Part shown: in pieces, positions 1 through 9,120 of the stretch | Position numbering within the stretch: position 1 is the first letter of the stretch | Layout of the letters: each line of letters begins with the position of its first letter | Assembly: GCF_900188345.1 (NCBI RefSeq) | Contig: NZ_FZOD01000037.1 | Span: 1-64,000, forward strand | Length of the DNA stretch: 64,000 nucleotides | From: Streptosporangium subroseum | GTDB lineage: Bacteria > Actinomycetota > Actinomycetes > Streptosporangiales > Streptosporangiaceae | Direction of reading: 5' to 3' | Notes under the pieces: model-generated | Told to the model about the DNA's origin: nothing | Seen by the model: the letters and a program-made list of their open reading frames with translations, nothing else | The model's database searches: none | Program-made: the position numbers and the translations under genes

Positions 1-87
1 GGGAAACCAGCGCCGTTCGCACCGTTTCCGCTTATCCCGTCGAATCCGTTAGGATCTCGACCGCCCTGCTTCCAGGGCAACCCTCTA

Positions 88-261
88 AACCTACCGTGAC
101 ATCCAAGCCATGCCAAATCAACCGATTTTCCAGTGATCCAAACAGAGGCCGAACGCTGAGGTTCGTTCAGTGAGGGGCTCCCTGGGGCCCGTCCGCCGAT
201 TCGGCGTCCGGCTCGCTCCCGGGGCATTGAGAACACTAGGCGGCCCTCGTAACCTCGTCAA
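88..261 (-). promoter_or_regulatory. Two tandem sigma-70-type promoters reading left out of the window
   Basis: On the minus strand the upstream promoter has -35 TTGACG (261-256), a 17-base spacer and -10 TAGTGT (238-233). The second has -35 TTGGCA (116-111), a 17-base spacer and -10 TAGGTT (93-88). No convincing ORF lies between them and base 1, so at least 80 bases of untranslated leader leave the window. Tandem near-consensus promoters with a long GC-rich leader are usual for actinobacterial rRNA operons; that assignment is inference because the transcribed gene is outside the window. Bases 261-350 contain nothing I recognise. Confidence 0.5.
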
Positions 262-352
262 ATCAACCCCGCATCAAGAACATGCAGGTCAGCGCCATTA
301 TTCAAGAAAAACCGCGCCGTTCGCTACCTGAACGTTACCCGCTCAACGGCAA

Positions 353-376
353 GCGCCCCGGCCGAAACCGGGGCGC
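353..376 (-). terminator. Hairpin downstream of tyrS
   Basis: Perfect 9-base stem gcgccccgg/ccggggcgc with a 6-base loop, about 45 bases past the tyrS stop codon. There is no U tract, as is common for actinobacterial terminators. It separates tyrS from the leftward promoters. Confidence 0.55.
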
Positions 377-420
377 CGACCAAATAGACAAAGAATCAGT
401 GCTTCAGCCCCGTGAAGGCA

Positions 421-1689
421 TCAAGCCGCGACGATCTCGACACCGCCGACGGAGCGCTTGCCCCGGCGCAGCACCAGGAAGCGGCCGTGCAGGAGGTCCT
501 CCGTCGAGGGCACGTACGTCTCGTCGGTGACCTTGACGTTGTTGAGGTAGGCACCGCCCTCCTTCACCGCGCGGCGGGCCTCGGACTTCGAGTTGACCAG
601 GCCGCTCTCGGCGAGCAGGTCGACGATCGACGCGCCCAGCCCCGGCACCTCCGCGCGCGGCACCTCGGCGAGGGCCTCCCCCAGGGTCCGTGCGGGCAGG
701 TCCTCCAGCGACCCCTGGCCGAACAGGGCCGCCGAGGCCGCGATCACCGCGTCACACTCCTCCGCGCCGTGCAGCAGCGTGGTGAACTCCTGGGCGAGCG
801 CGCGCTGAGCCGCACGCGCGGCGGGCCGCTCGGAGGATGCCTTCTCCAGCTCCTCGATCTCCTCGCGGGACCTGAAGCTGTAGATCTTGAGGAACTTCAC
901 CACGTCGCGGTCGTCGGCGTTCAACCAGAACTGGTAGAACGCGTACGGCGAGGTCATCTCCGGGTTGAGCCAGACCGCACCGCCGGCCGTCTTGCCGAAC
1001 TTGGTGCCGTCAGCCTTGGTGATCAGCGGCACGGTGAGGGCGTGCACGTGGTTTCCGGTCACCCTGCGAATGAGATCGGTTCCCGCGGTGATGTTGCCCC
1101 ACTGGTCGCTGCCGCCGATCTGCAGCGTGCAGCCGTGCCGCCTGTTCAGCTCCAGGTAGTCGTTGGCCTGCAGGATCTGGTAGCTGAACTCGGTGTAGCT
1201 GAGCCCGTCACCGCCGAGGCGGGCGGAGACCGATTCGCGGGCGAGCATGCGGTTGACCGGGAAGTGCTTGCCGACGTCACGGAGGAAGTCGATCGCGGAC
1301 ATGCCCTCGGTCCAGTCGAGATTGCTGACCAGGATGCCGGTCTTCTCGTCCGAGAAGTCGATGAACTTCTCCACCTGGACCCGGATCCGCTCGACCCATT
1401 CGGCCACGACGTCCGAGGAGTTGAGCGAGCGCTCGGTGCTCCGGCCGCTGGGGTCGCCGATCAGCCCTGTCGCGCCGCCCACCAGCCCGACAACCCGGTG
1501 GCCCGCCCTCTGCAGACGGGTGAGGGTCAGCAACGGGACCAGGTTGCCGACGTGGAGCGAGGGCGCGGTCGGGTCGAAGCCGCAATAGACCGTGATCGGA
1601 CCCTCGGCCATCGCCGCGCGCAGGGCGTCGATATCGGTGGATTGCGCGATCAGGCCGCGCCAGGCGAGGTCATCCAGAATGTCGGTCAC
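421..1689 (-). CDS. tyrS: Tyrosyl-tRNA synthetase
   Basis: Class I aminoacyl-tRNA synthetase of 422 residues that charges tRNA-Tyr in the cytoplasm. The HIGH-type motif is HVGN (46-49), the KMSKS loop is KFGKT (230-234), and the tyrosine and ATP pocket is marked by YCGFD (35-39) and GGSDQWGN (192-199). An S4-type RNA-binding domain fills roughly residues 350-420 and ends in GRFLVLRRGKR. The start is GTG, preceded by AAGGA at close spacing. It is last in the minus-strand series after argH and the glycosylase gene, separated by a 128-base gap with an AT-rich TATATG element that could be its own -10. Length is normal and no motif is missing. Confidence 0.97.
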   Translation of the reverse strand: MTDILDDLAWRGLIAQSTDIDALRAAMAEGPITVYCGFDPTAPSLHVGNLVPLLTLTRLQRAGHRVVGLVGGATGLIGDPSGRSTERSLNSSDVVAEWVERIRVQVEKFIDFSDEKTGILVSNLDWTEGMSAIDFLRDVGKHFPVNRMLARESVSARLGGDGLSYTEFSYQILQANDYLELNRRHGCTLQIGGSDQWGNITAGTDLIRRVTGNHVHALTVPLITKADGTKFGKTAGGAVWLNPEMTSPYAFYQFWLNADDRDVVKFLKIYSFRSREEIEELEKASSERPAARAAQRALAQEFTTLLHGAEECDAVIAASAALFGQGSLEDLPARTLGEALAEVPRAEVPGLGASIVDLLAESGLVNSKSEARRAVKEGGAYLNNVKVTDETYVPSTEDLLHGRFLVLRRGKRSVGGVEIVAA

Positions 1690-1817
1690 GATCCTTGCTT
1701 TCCAATGCTCGAAGGGACATATACCGCTGTCGTACTACCCTGCCCGATCACGGCCTCGTTCCGCCACCCGAAAACTCTCCCCCGGGCGAGAGGACCAGCG
1801 GGTATGGGCGGATGTGC

Positions 1818-2480
1818 CTACCGGCGGCGCGGGACATGCGGCCGGTACGGCGAGACAGTGCGATCTCCGTCGATCCAGAAGCGCCAGGGCGTCTCCCTGC
1901 CCGACGAGATCCCCGTGCGCGGCCCCGACATGATCGATCCTGCCGTGGCCGGTTCGCCCGCCCGTACGGAGATCGGACCGGGCACACAGGCATCGAGCCC
2001 GTTCTGCTCCCTCGCGAGGCCGAGTGCCACGGCCAGGCGTGCGGGCCCGCGGGCGAGGTCGCGTTCGGCGACCGTACGGCTCGCGCCCGCGCTCCGGCGG
2101 GCCAAGGCGACCTCGATGCCGGAGATCACCTCCCCGGCCCGGAGCAGCACCCCCGAGCCGATTCCCTCGGGCAGACAGGTGAGGTTGGCACAGAAATGCA
2201 TGCCGTACGTGAAATAGACGTACAGGTGGCCCGGTGGTCCGAACATCACCGCGTTGCGGGGCGTCCGGCCGCGATAGGTGTGGGAGGCGGGGTCCTCCCC
2301 CGGCATGCCGTACGCCTCGACCTCGGTGAGACGCACCGCGACCGGCCCGTGCACGAACACCCGCCCCAGCAGGTCCGGGGCGACCTCGTGCGTCGGCCGG
2401 TCGAAGAACTCCCGCGTCAAGGGCGCGGATCCGGCGAGCGGGTGCTCACCGGATCCGTCAGCGGGCATGAGCGTGACCAT
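1818..2480 (-). CDS. DNA-3-methyladenine glycosylase, AAG/MPG family
   Basis: Monofunctional base-excision repair glycosylase of 220 residues that removes alkylated purines. Family signs are DLLGR near residue 36, the active-site strand LTEVEAY (51-57), SHTYRGRTPRN (67-77), YVYFTYGMHFC around 88-98 and RGPARL in the nucleotide-binding region. The C-terminal about 20 residues are basic. It lies 51 bases after argH and upstream of tyrS, so it may be carried on arginine-operon readthrough. Neither candidate start (2480 or 2468) has a strong ribosome-binding site, so the first few residues are uncertain. Confidence 0.92.
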   Translation of the reverse strand: MVTLMPADGSGEHPLAGSAPLTREFFDRPTHEVAPDLLGRVFVHGPVAVRLTEVEAYGMPGEDPASHTYRGRTPRNAVMFGPPGHLYVYFTYGMHFCANLTCLPEGIGSGVLLRAGEVISGIEVALARRSAGASRTVAERDLARGPARLAVALGLAREQNGLDACVPGPISVRAGEPATAGSIMSGPRTGISSGRETPWRFWIDGDRTVSPYRPHVPRRR

Positions 2481-2531
2481 GGATGGACGCTAGCGGATCA
2501 TCGGTGAACCGTCTGCGGACATCGATGAGAA

Positions 2532-3950
2532 TCAGTTTCCGCTCGCCCAGGCCGCCTGTGCGTCAACGACCTCGCGCAGCTCGGTGAGCTGGTCCCTGAC
2601 CCTGTCGGGGGCGGTGCCGCCGTGCGCCTTGCGGGCCGCGAGGGCGCCCGGCACCGAGAGCACCTCCCGCGAGTCCGGCGTGAAGTGCGGCGAGACCTTG
2701 GCCAGCTCCTCGTCGGTGAGCTCGTCGAAGGTCTTGTCGTTGACCTGGCACCAGACGACCAGGTGACCGACCGCCTCGTGCGCCTCGCGGAAGACCACGC
2801 CCCTGCGGACCAGAAGTTCGGCCAGGTCGGTGGCCAGCGCGAACCCGTCGGGGGCCGAGGCCTCCATCTTGGCGGTGTTGACGCGCATGGTGGCGACCAG
2901 GCCGGCCACGGCGGGCAGGACCAGCAGGAGGGTGTCCACGGAGTCGAACACCGGCTCCTTGTCCTCCTGCAGGTCACGGTTGTAGGTCAGCGGCAGGCCC
3001 TTGAGGGTCGTCAGCAGCGCCACCAGGTTGCCGATGAGACGGCCGCTCTTGCCCCGGGCGAGCTCGGCGACGTCCGGGTTCTTCTTCTGCGGCATGATCG
3101 ACGAGCCCGTGGAGTAGGCGTCGTCCATCTCGATCCAGCGGAACTCCTGGGAGGCCCACAGGACGATCTCCTCGCCCAGCCGCGACAGGTGCATGCCGAT
3201 CATCGCCGCGTCGAACAGGAACTCGGCGGCGAAGTCACGATCGGCGACCGCGTCCATCGAGTTGGGCGCGGCGGAGTCGAACCCGAGCTCCCGCGCCACC
3301 GCCTGCGGGTCCAGCGGCAGGGACGAGCCTGCCAGCGCGCCGGAGCCGAGCGGGGAGACGGCCGCGCGCTTGTCCCAGTCGCGCAGCCGCTCGATGTCGC
3401 GGGCGAAGGCGTGCACGTGGGCCAGGAGCTGATGCCCGAAGGAGACCGGCTGGGCGTGCTGCAGGTGGGTCATGCCGGGGGCCGCCGTCTCGGCGTGCTC
3501 CTCGGCCTGGCTCATCAGCGCGGTCTCCAGCTCGACCAGCCGGGACACGATGTGCCTGACGTGGTCGCGGAGGTAGAGCCGCAGATCGGTGGCGACCTGG
3601 TCGTTGCGGCTCCGACCGGCGCGGAGCTTGCCGCCGAGCGTGCCGAGGCGCTCCAGCAGACCGCGCTCCAGCGCGGTGTGGACGTCCTCGTCGGCCACGG
3701 TCGGCCGGAACTCGCCCGTCTTGCAGGCCCGCTCCAGATCGTCCAGCGCACCGAGCATGCGCCCCAGCTCGTCGTCGGTGAGCAGGTTCGCGCGGTGCAG
3801 CACCCGGGCGTGCGCGCGCGAGGCCAGCAGGTCGTACGGCACGAGCCGCCAGTCGAAGTGCACACTTACCGAGAGCCTGGTCAGCGCGTCGGCCGGACCT
3901 CCTTCGAACCGGCCGCCCCACAGCCGCATCGGCTTACCACCATCAGTCAC
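2532..3950 (-). CDS. argH: Argininosuccinate lyase
   Basis: Last step of arginine synthesis: splits argininosuccinate into arginine and fumarate. Fumarase/aspartase superfamily, 472 residues. Conserved regions are AGRSRNDQ (111-118), MTHLQHAQP (160-168) and the signature GSSIMPQKKNPD (282-293) with the catalytic serine loop. GTG at 3950 is chosen because a GAGGAGGA ribosome-binding site sits about 8 bases before it; the ATG at 3968 has none. It follows argG by 40 bases and is probably cotranscribed with it. The C-terminal domain is complete. Confidence 0.96.
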   Translation of the reverse strand: MTDGGKPMRLWGGRFEGGPADALTRLSVSVHFDWRLVPYDLLASRAHARVLHRANLLTDDELGRMLGALDDLERACKTGEFRPTVADEDVHTALERGLLERLGTLGGKLRAGRSRNDQVATDLRLYLRDHVRHIVSRLVELETALMSQAEEHAETAAPGMTHLQHAQPVSFGHQLLAHVHAFARDIERLRDWDKRAAVSPLGSGALAGSSLPLDPQAVARELGFDSAAPNSMDAVADRDFAAEFLFDAAMIGMHLSRLGEEIVLWASQEFRWIEMDDAYSTGSSIMPQKKNPDVAELARGKSGRLIGNLVALLTTLKGLPLTYNRDLQEDKEPVFDSVDTLLLVLPAVAGLVATMRVNTAKMEASAPDGFALATDLAELLVRRGVVFREAHEAVGHLVVWCQVNDKTFDELTDEELAKVSPHFTPDSREVLSVPGALAARKAHGGTAPDRVRDQLTELREVVDAQAAWASGN

Positions 3951-3990
3951 CGTTGTTCTCCTCCTCATTCAATCCGCGACCTTAGCCCAA

Positions 3991-5190
3991 TCAGGCCAGC
4001 CGGGAGTCCCGGGCCGACGCAATCTTGGAGGGCAGGCTCCACAGCTCGACGAAGCCCTTGGCCAGGGACTGGTCGAAGGTGTCGCCGGTGTCGTAGGTGG
4101 CGAGGTTGAAGTCGTACAGGGAGGCCTCGGAGCGCCTGCCGGTGACCGTGGCCCGGCCGCCGTGCAGGGTCATCCGGATCTCACCGGTGACGTGCTCCTG
4201 CGCCTCGGCGATGAAGACGTCCAGGGCCTTCTTCAGGGGGGAGAACCAGAGGCCGTCGTAGACGAGCTCGCCCCAGCGCTGGTCCACCGACCGCTTGAAC
4301 CGGGCGAGGTCGCGCTCGACGGTGACATTCTCCAGCTCCATGTGCGCGGTGATCAGCGTGATGGCGCCCGGCGCCTCGTAGACCTCGCGGGACTTGATGC
4401 CGACGAGCCGGTCCTCGACCATGTCGAGGCGGCCGATGCCCTGGGCGCCCGCCCGCCGGTTGAGCTCGGCGATGATCTGGAACGGGGTCAGGTGCCGGCC
4501 GTCCAGCGCCACCGGGACGCCCTTGACGAAGCTGACGATGACCTCGTCGGCCTCGCGCGGCTGGGACGGGTCGGCGGTGTAGGAGTAGACGTCCTCGACG
4601 GGGCCGTTCCAGATGTCCTCGAGGAAGCCGGTCTCGACGGCCCGGCCCCAGATGTTCTGGTCGATCGAGTACGGGTTCTTCTTGCTGGTCTCGATCGGGA
4701 GGTTCCGCTCCTCGGCGTAGGTGATCGCCTTGTCCCGGGTCCACGCGTAGTCGCGGGCGGGGGCGATGACCTTGAGCTCGGGGAAGAGTGCGGCCAGGCC
4801 GGCCTCGAAGCGGACCTGGTCGTTGCCCTTGCCGGTGCAGCCGTGCGAGACGTGGGTGCCGCCGTACTGCTTGGCCGCGTCGGCCAGGTGCTTGACGATC
4901 AGCGGCCGCGACAGCGCGGAGACCAGCGGGTAGCGGTCCATGTAGAGGGCGTTGGCCTGCAGGGCGGGCACGCAGAAGTCGGTGGCGAACTCCTCGCGGG
5001 CGTCGACGACGATTGACTCGATGGCACCGCAGTCGATGGCCCGCTTACGGATGACCTCCATGTCCTCGCCGCCCTGGCCGACGTCGACGGCCACCGCGAT
5101 GACCTCCGCCCCGGTCTTCTCGGCGAGGAAGGGAATGGCCACGGAGGTGTCGAGGCCTCCGGAGAAGGCGAGTACGACCCGGTCAGTCAT
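3991..5190 (-). CDS. argG: Argininosuccinate synthase
   Basis: Penultimate step of arginine synthesis: condenses citrulline and aspartate with ATP to argininosuccinate. N-type ATP pyrophosphatase of 399 residues. The P-loop-like AFSGGLDTS lies at 8-16, and SHGCTGKGNDQVRFE in the middle is the citrulline/aspartate-binding region. ATG at 5190 is preceded by GGAGAG and overlaps the end of argR by 8 bases, so argG is translationally coupled to the repressor gene; a TTG at 5205 is rejected for lack of a ribosome-binding site. The overlap puts argG and argH in the same transcription unit as argCJBDFR. Confidence 0.96.
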   Translation of the reverse strand: MTDRVVLAFSGGLDTSVAIPFLAEKTGAEVIAVAVDVGQGGEDMEVIRKRAIDCGAIESIVVDAREEFATDFCVPALQANALYMDRYPLVSALSRPLIVKHLADAAKQYGGTHVSHGCTGKGNDQVRFEAGLAALFPELKVIAPARDYAWTRDKAITYAEERNLPIETSKKNPYSIDQNIWGRAVETGFLEDIWNGPVEDVYSYTADPSQPREADEVIVSFVKGVPVALDGRHLTPFQIIAELNRRAGAQGIGRLDMVEDRLVGIKSREVYEAPGAITLITAHMELENVTVERDLARFKRSVDQRWGELVYDGLWFSPLKKALDVFIAEAQEHVTGEIRMTLHGGRATVTGRRSEASLYDFNLATYDTGDTFDQSLAKGFVELWSLPSKIASARDSRLA

Positions 5191-5764
5191 GATCAATCTC
5201 TCCAAAATCTTTTGTCACAGGTGCCAGATGATGCCGGGGGTCGCCCGCCTGAACGGGCTGCGTACGTCGGTCGGCATGCCGGAGCAGCCCTTCGGCGACC
5301 GAGGCCCCACCCATCGGGTCACGGCTGATGACGAGGATCGTGTCGTCTCCGGCCACCGTGCCGAGGATGGACTCCCAGTCGGCGTGGTCGATGGCGGAGG
5401 CGAGGAACTGGGCGGCGCCCGGTGGCGTGCGGACGATCACCAGGTTGGCGGACGCCTCGGCGGAGACGAGCAGTTCCTCCGCGAACCGGCTCAATCTGGC
5501 GGCCGGAGACTCTCCCGTGCCGAGCCTGGTCAGCCGTATCCGGCCCCCGCCCTCGCCGGGCAGGGCGTAGACCAGGGAACCGTCCTCCGCGCGTAGCTTG
5601 AGCGCGCCGAGCTCGTCGAGGTCCCGCGAGAGGGTGGCCTGGGTGACCTCGACCCCGCTCTCCAGCAGGAGTTTGGCCAGCTCGGGTTGCGACCTGACCG
5701 GCTGCCTTCCCAGGAGGTCGGCGATCCGCGCCTGGCGGGCGACCTTGGTCATGGGGATCGTCAT
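5183..5764 (-). CDS. argR: Arginine repressor
   Basis: ArgR/AhrC family regulator, 193 residues. With arginine bound it forms a hexamer that binds ARG boxes and represses arginine synthesis. The N-terminal winged helix-turn-helix covers about residues 8-75, with the recognition region TQATLSRDLDELG. The C-terminal oligomerisation and arginine-binding domain carries GTVAGDDTI. The start is the ATG at 5764, which overlaps the argF stop as ATGA and has a GGAGGAG site; the same frame runs further upstream inside argF but with non-native composition. Being sixth in its own operon, the gene is autoregulated if the ARG boxes upstream of argC are real. Confidence 0.95.
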   Translation of the reverse strand: MTIPMTKVARQARIADLLGRQPVRSQPELAKLLLESGVEVTQATLSRDLDELGALKLRAEDGSLVYALPGEGGGRIRLTRLGTGESPAARLSRFAEELLVSAEASANLVIVRTPPGAAQFLASAIDHADWESILGTVAGDDTILVISRDPMGGASVAEGLLRHADRRTQPVQAGDPRHHLAPVTKDFGEIDHD

Positions 5765-6852
5765 GTGGGCTCCTCCCCGGGTCTGCCGGGAGATGTGCCG
5801 CGACCGCCGGCGTCCTCGCCCCGCTCCGTCGGCGAGGCCGGCGATACCACCCCGGCCACTCCGACCAGCTCGGTGGCCGAGAGCAGATCGATCGCCGAGG
5901 CCGGCGCGGTCGCCGAGACCAGCCAGGACAGCAGGGCCTTCTGGGCGTGCAGCCGGTTCTCCGCCTGATCCCACACCACGCTCTGCGGGCCGTCGAGGAC
6001 GTCGGCGGTGACCTCCAGCTCCCGGTAGGCGGGCAGGCAGTGCAGGAGGATCGCGCCGGGGGCCGCCCGGCCCATCAGCTCGGCGTTGACCTGGAAGGGC
6101 ATCAGGTCGGCGATCCGCTGCTCCTTGCCGTCCTGGCCCATCGAGACCCAGGTGTCGGTGGCGATCACGTCCGCGCCGGCCGCGGCCTCGCCCGCGTCGG
6201 ACAGCACGGCGACCGACCCGCCGGTCCGCACCGCGATCTCACCGGCTCGCCGGAGGATCTCCGAATCGGGCAGGTATCCGGCGGGGGCGGCGATCCGCAC
6301 GTGCATACCGGCGACGGCACCGCCGAGCAGGTAGGAGTGGGCCATGTTGTTGGCGCCGTCTCCGAAGTAGGCGAGGGTGAGCCCGTCGACCCTGCCGAAG
6401 CGTTCCCTGATGGTCTGCAGGTCGGCGAGGATCTGGCAGGGGTGGAACTCGTCGGTGAGCGCGTTCACCACCGGCACCGAGGATGCCGAGGCCATGGCCT
6501 CGATCCTCTCCTGCCCCGCGGTCCGCCACACGATGGCGCCGACCTGGCGTCCGAGGAACCGGGCGGTGTCCTCGATGGACTCGCCCCGGCCCATCTGGGA
6601 GGTGCCGGCGTCGATGATCAGGGGCAGCCCGCCGAGCTCGCCGATGCCGGTCGCGAAGGAGACGCGGGTCCGGGTGGACGGCTTGTCGAAGAGCACGGCG
6701 ACCGTCTGCGGACCCTCGAAGGGCCGGTAGCCGTACCGGTCCTTCTTGATGGCGTCGGCCAGGTCGAGCACCTGGGCCTGCTCGGCGGGCGACAGGTCGT
6801 CGTCCCTCAGGAAGTGCCTGACGTGCGCGGATTCCGCGTGGTTCCTAGGCAT
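5761..6852 (-). CDS. argF: Ornithine carbamoyltransferase
   Basis: Anabolic transcarbamylase that makes citrulline from ornithine and carbamoyl phosphate. The carbamoyl-phosphate loop STRTR lies at 59-63, followed by the conserved FHPCQILADLQT and, near residue 270, the ornithine-site motif HCLPAY. ATG at 6852 is chosen over TTG at 6867 because GAGG sits about 6 bases upstream. It overlaps argD by 8 bases and argR by 4. The 363 residues exceed the usual 305-335: a Gly/Pro/Glu-rich tail of about 35 residues follows the last catalytic helix and overlaps the argR ribosome-binding site. Confidence 0.95.
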   Translation of the reverse strand: MPRNHAESAHVRHFLRDDDLSPAEQAQVLDLADAIKKDRYGYRPFEGPQTVAVLFDKPSTRTRVSFATGIGELGGLPLIIDAGTSQMGRGESIEDTARFLGRQVGAIVWRTAGQERIEAMASASSVPVVNALTDEFHPCQILADLQTIRERFGRVDGLTLAYFGDGANNMAHSYLLGGAVAGMHVRIAAPAGYLPDSEILRRAGEIAVRTGGSVAVLSDAGEAAAGADVIATDTWVSMGQDGKEQRIADLMPFQVNAELMGRAAPGAILLHCLPAYRELEVTADVLDGPQSVVWDQAENRLHAQKALLSWLVSATAPASAIDLLSATELVGVAGVVSPASPTERGEDAGGRGTSPGRPGEEPT

Positions 6853-8053
6853 CGGCGGCCTCGTCAAGGATCGCGGGGAGGGCGGCCACGAAGGCGGCGA
6901 CCTGACCGGAAGTGATCACCAGCGGCGGCGCGAGCCGTACGACGTCGGGCTGGAGGGCGTTGACCAGGAAGCCCGCCCCCTGCGCCGCGGCCTGGACCTG
7001 CGCGGAGCGGTCGGCGGTCAGCAGGACGCCCAGCCACAGGCCGCGGCCGCGGACCCCCGCCAGCAGCGGGTGGCCCGTCGCGGCGATCCCGTCGGCGAGC
7101 TGGGCGCCGACCGTCCGGACGTGCTCCAGCAGGCCGTCCTTCTCGATCGTGTCGAGTACGGCGAGCGCCGCGGCGGCCGAGACGGGGTTGCCCCCGAAGG
7201 TGGATCCGTGATCGCCCTTGGCGAAGATCGTGCCCGCCGGGCCGAAGCCGATGCAGGCGCCGATCGGCATGCCGCCGCCGAGGCCCTTGGCCAGGGTCAG
7301 CACGTCGGGCAGGACCCCTTCGTGCTGGTGGGCGAACCAGTGTCCGGTGCGGCCGATCGCCGACTGGATCTCGTCGGCCACCAGCAGCGCGCCGTTCGCG
7401 TCGCAGATCTCCCTGACGGCCTTGAAGTAGCCCGCCGGCGGGGGCACGACCCCGGCCTCGCCCTGGGTCGGCTCCATGAAGACCGCGGCGCACTCTTCGG
7501 TGACCGCGCTCTTCAGTGCCTCGGCGTCGCCGTACGGGACGAACCGGACGTCCACCGGGAACGGGCCGAACTGGTCGCGGATCGACGCCTTACCGGTCAG
7601 CGCGAGTGCCCCGAGAGTCCGGCCGTGGAAGGAGTTCTCGGCGGCCACGAAGTAGGTGCGGCCGTTCGTCTTGCCGTACTTGACGGCCAGTTTCAGGGCG
7701 GCCTCGTTGGCCTCGGTGCCGGAGTTGGTGAAGAACACCCTGCCCGGAGCGGCGAGCAGGTCGAGCAGCCGTTCGGCGAGCAGCACCTCGGGCTCGTGCA
7801 GGAACAGGTTGCTGGTGTGCGCGAGCGTGGCGACCTGTCTGGACACGGCCTCGACCAGCGCCGGGTGGGCGTGGCCGAGTGAGCTGACCGCGATGCCGCC
7901 GATGAGGTCGAGATATTCACCGCCGTCGACATCCCAGACCTTCGAGCCCTCGCCGCGCGCCAGCGCCAGCGGGGGCACCCCGTAGTTCGGCATGAAGGCG
8001 GCCTCGAAGCGCTTGCTGAGCGCGTCTCCGACCGGACGCTCGTACAGGCTCAC
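6845..8053 (-). CDS. argD: Acetylornithine aminotransferase
   Basis: PLP enzyme (class III, fold type I) that transaminates N-acetylglutamate semialdehyde to N-acetylornithine; 402 residues. The cofactor phosphate site is NSGTEANEAA (110-119), the ring-binding acid is in DEIQ (227-230), and the PLP lysine is K256 in LAKGLGGG. The GTG start overlaps the argB stop as GTGA, so translation is coupled. In many actinobacteria this enzyme also serves lysine synthesis as the succinyl-diaminopimelate aminotransferase; nothing here decides that. Confidence 0.95.
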   Translation of the reverse strand: MSLYERPVGDALSKRFEAAFMPNYGVPPLALARGEGSKVWDVDGGEYLDLIGGIAVSSLGHAHPALVEAVSRQVATLAHTSNLFLHEPEVLLAERLLDLLAAPGRVFFTNSGTEANEAALKLAVKYGKTNGRTYFVAAENSFHGRTLGALALTGKASIRDQFGPFPVDVRFVPYGDAEALKSAVTEECAAVFMEPTQGEAGVVPPPAGYFKAVREICDANGALLVADEIQSAIGRTGHWFAHQHEGVLPDVLTLAKGLGGGMPIGACIGFGPAGTIFAKGDHGSTFGGNPVSAAAALAVLDTIEKDGLLEHVRTVGAQLADGIAATGHPLLAGVRGRGLWLGVLLTADRSAQVQAAAQGAGFLVNALQPDVVRLAPPLVITSGQVAAFVAALPAILDEAADA

Positions 8054-9120
8054 TCGTCACTCCCGTTCAGCTGAACGGGGGCCGCCGGCCCCCGCTTGAC
8101 CAGATTGGGTACCGCTGCCGTCTTGGCCGTATCGGCCGTCTCGGCGATGTCCGGCAGCACCATGGTTCCGACGCCCTGGTCGGTGAAGATCTCCAGCAGC
8201 ACCGAGTGGGACACCCTGCCGTCGAGCACATGTGCCTGGGGCACGCCGCCCTGGACGGCGGTCAGACACGCCTCCATCTTGGGCACCATGCCGCTGGACA
8301 GGCTCGGCAGGAGTTCTTCCAACTCGGTGGCGAAGAGTTCGCCGATCACCACGTTGACCTGGGTTGATCCCGCGTCACCCGCTTCATCCCCGCCGGTCGC
8401 GCCGTTCATGCCTGCCGCATCGCTCCCGTCCTTCGCGACGGTCACGCCGTCGGTTCCGGGACGCCAGTCGCGGTAGAGCCCCTCGACGTCGGTCAGGACG
8501 ATCAGCTTGGACGCCTGCAGCGCCACGGCGAGGGCCGCGGCGGCGGTGTCGGCGTTGACGTTGTAGACGGTGCCGTCGTCGCTGCGCGCGATCGAGGAGA
8601 TCACCGGGATGCGCCCGTCGTCCAGCAGCGCCCGCACGGCTCCGGCCTCGACCCTGACGATGTCGCCGACCTGGCCGATGTCCACCGTGACGCCGTCGAC
8701 GACGGCGTGCTTGCGGACCGCGGTGAACAGGTGGGCGTCCTCGCCGGACATGCCGATCGCGAACGGCCCGTGCCGGTTGATCAGGCCGACCACGTCCCGG
8801 TTGACCTGCCCGACCAGGACCATCCTGACGACCTGCATGGCCTCGGGGCTGGTGACCCTGAGTCCGGCGGTGAAGGTGGACTCGATGCCCAGCCTGTCGA
8901 GCTGGGCGTTGATCTGCGGGCCGCCTCCGTGCACGATCACCGGCTTGAGCCCCGCGTACCGCAGGAAGACGACGTCCTCGGCGAACTTCTCGCGCAGGTG
9001 CTCCTCGGTCATCGCGTTGCCGCCGTACTTGATGACGACGGTCGCCCCGTGGAAGCGGGCCAGCCAGGGCAGCGCCTCGATCAGCGTGTGGGCCTTGACC
9101 AGGGCGTCGGCGGTCCTCAT
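8050..9120 (-). CDS. argB: Acetylglutamate kinase with an unusual internal insertion
   Basis: Amino-acid kinase family; phosphorylates N-acetylglutamate, usually the arginine-inhibited step. The N-terminal nucleotide region is VVIKYGGNAM (28-37), with HGGGPQIN (64-71) and the NVNADTAA segment (188-195). ATG at 9120 overlaps the argJ stop as ATGA; the frame continues upstream only as a shadow of argJ. The protein has 356 residues against the usual about 300. Part of the excess is a Gly/Asp/Ala-rich block at about 222-253, just after DVEGLYRDW, and part is a C-terminal tail. Both flanks of the insert are conserved, so the enzyme is expected to be active. Confidence 0.94.
   Translation of the reverse strand: MRTADALVKAHTLIEALPWLARFHGATVVIKYGGNAMTEEHLREKFAEDVVFLRYAGLKPVIVHGGGPQINAQLDRLGIESTFTAGLRVTSPEAMQVVRMVLVGQVNRDVVGLINRHGPFAIGMSGEDAHLFTAVRKHAVVDGVTVDIGQVGDIVRVEAGAVRALLDDGRIPVISSIARSDDGTVYNVNADTAAAALAVALQASKLIVLTDVEGLYRDWRPGTDGVTVAKDGSDAAGMNGATGGDEAGDAGSTQVNVVIGELFATELEELLPSLSSGMVPKMEACLTAVQGGVPQAHVLDGRVSHSVLLEIFTDQGVGTMVLPDIAETADTAKTAAVPNLVKRGPAAPVQLNGSDE

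Noticed and set aside
282..530. Small plus-strand frame next to tyrS
   Set aside because: Arg/Pro/Ser-rich, overlaps the tyrS terminator and the tyrS 3' end, no ribosome-binding site.
412..2217. Long plus-strand open frame opposite tyrS and the glycosylase gene
   Set aside because: An antisense shadow typical of very high GC3 DNA. Its product is low-complexity and spans two unrelated genes and their gap.
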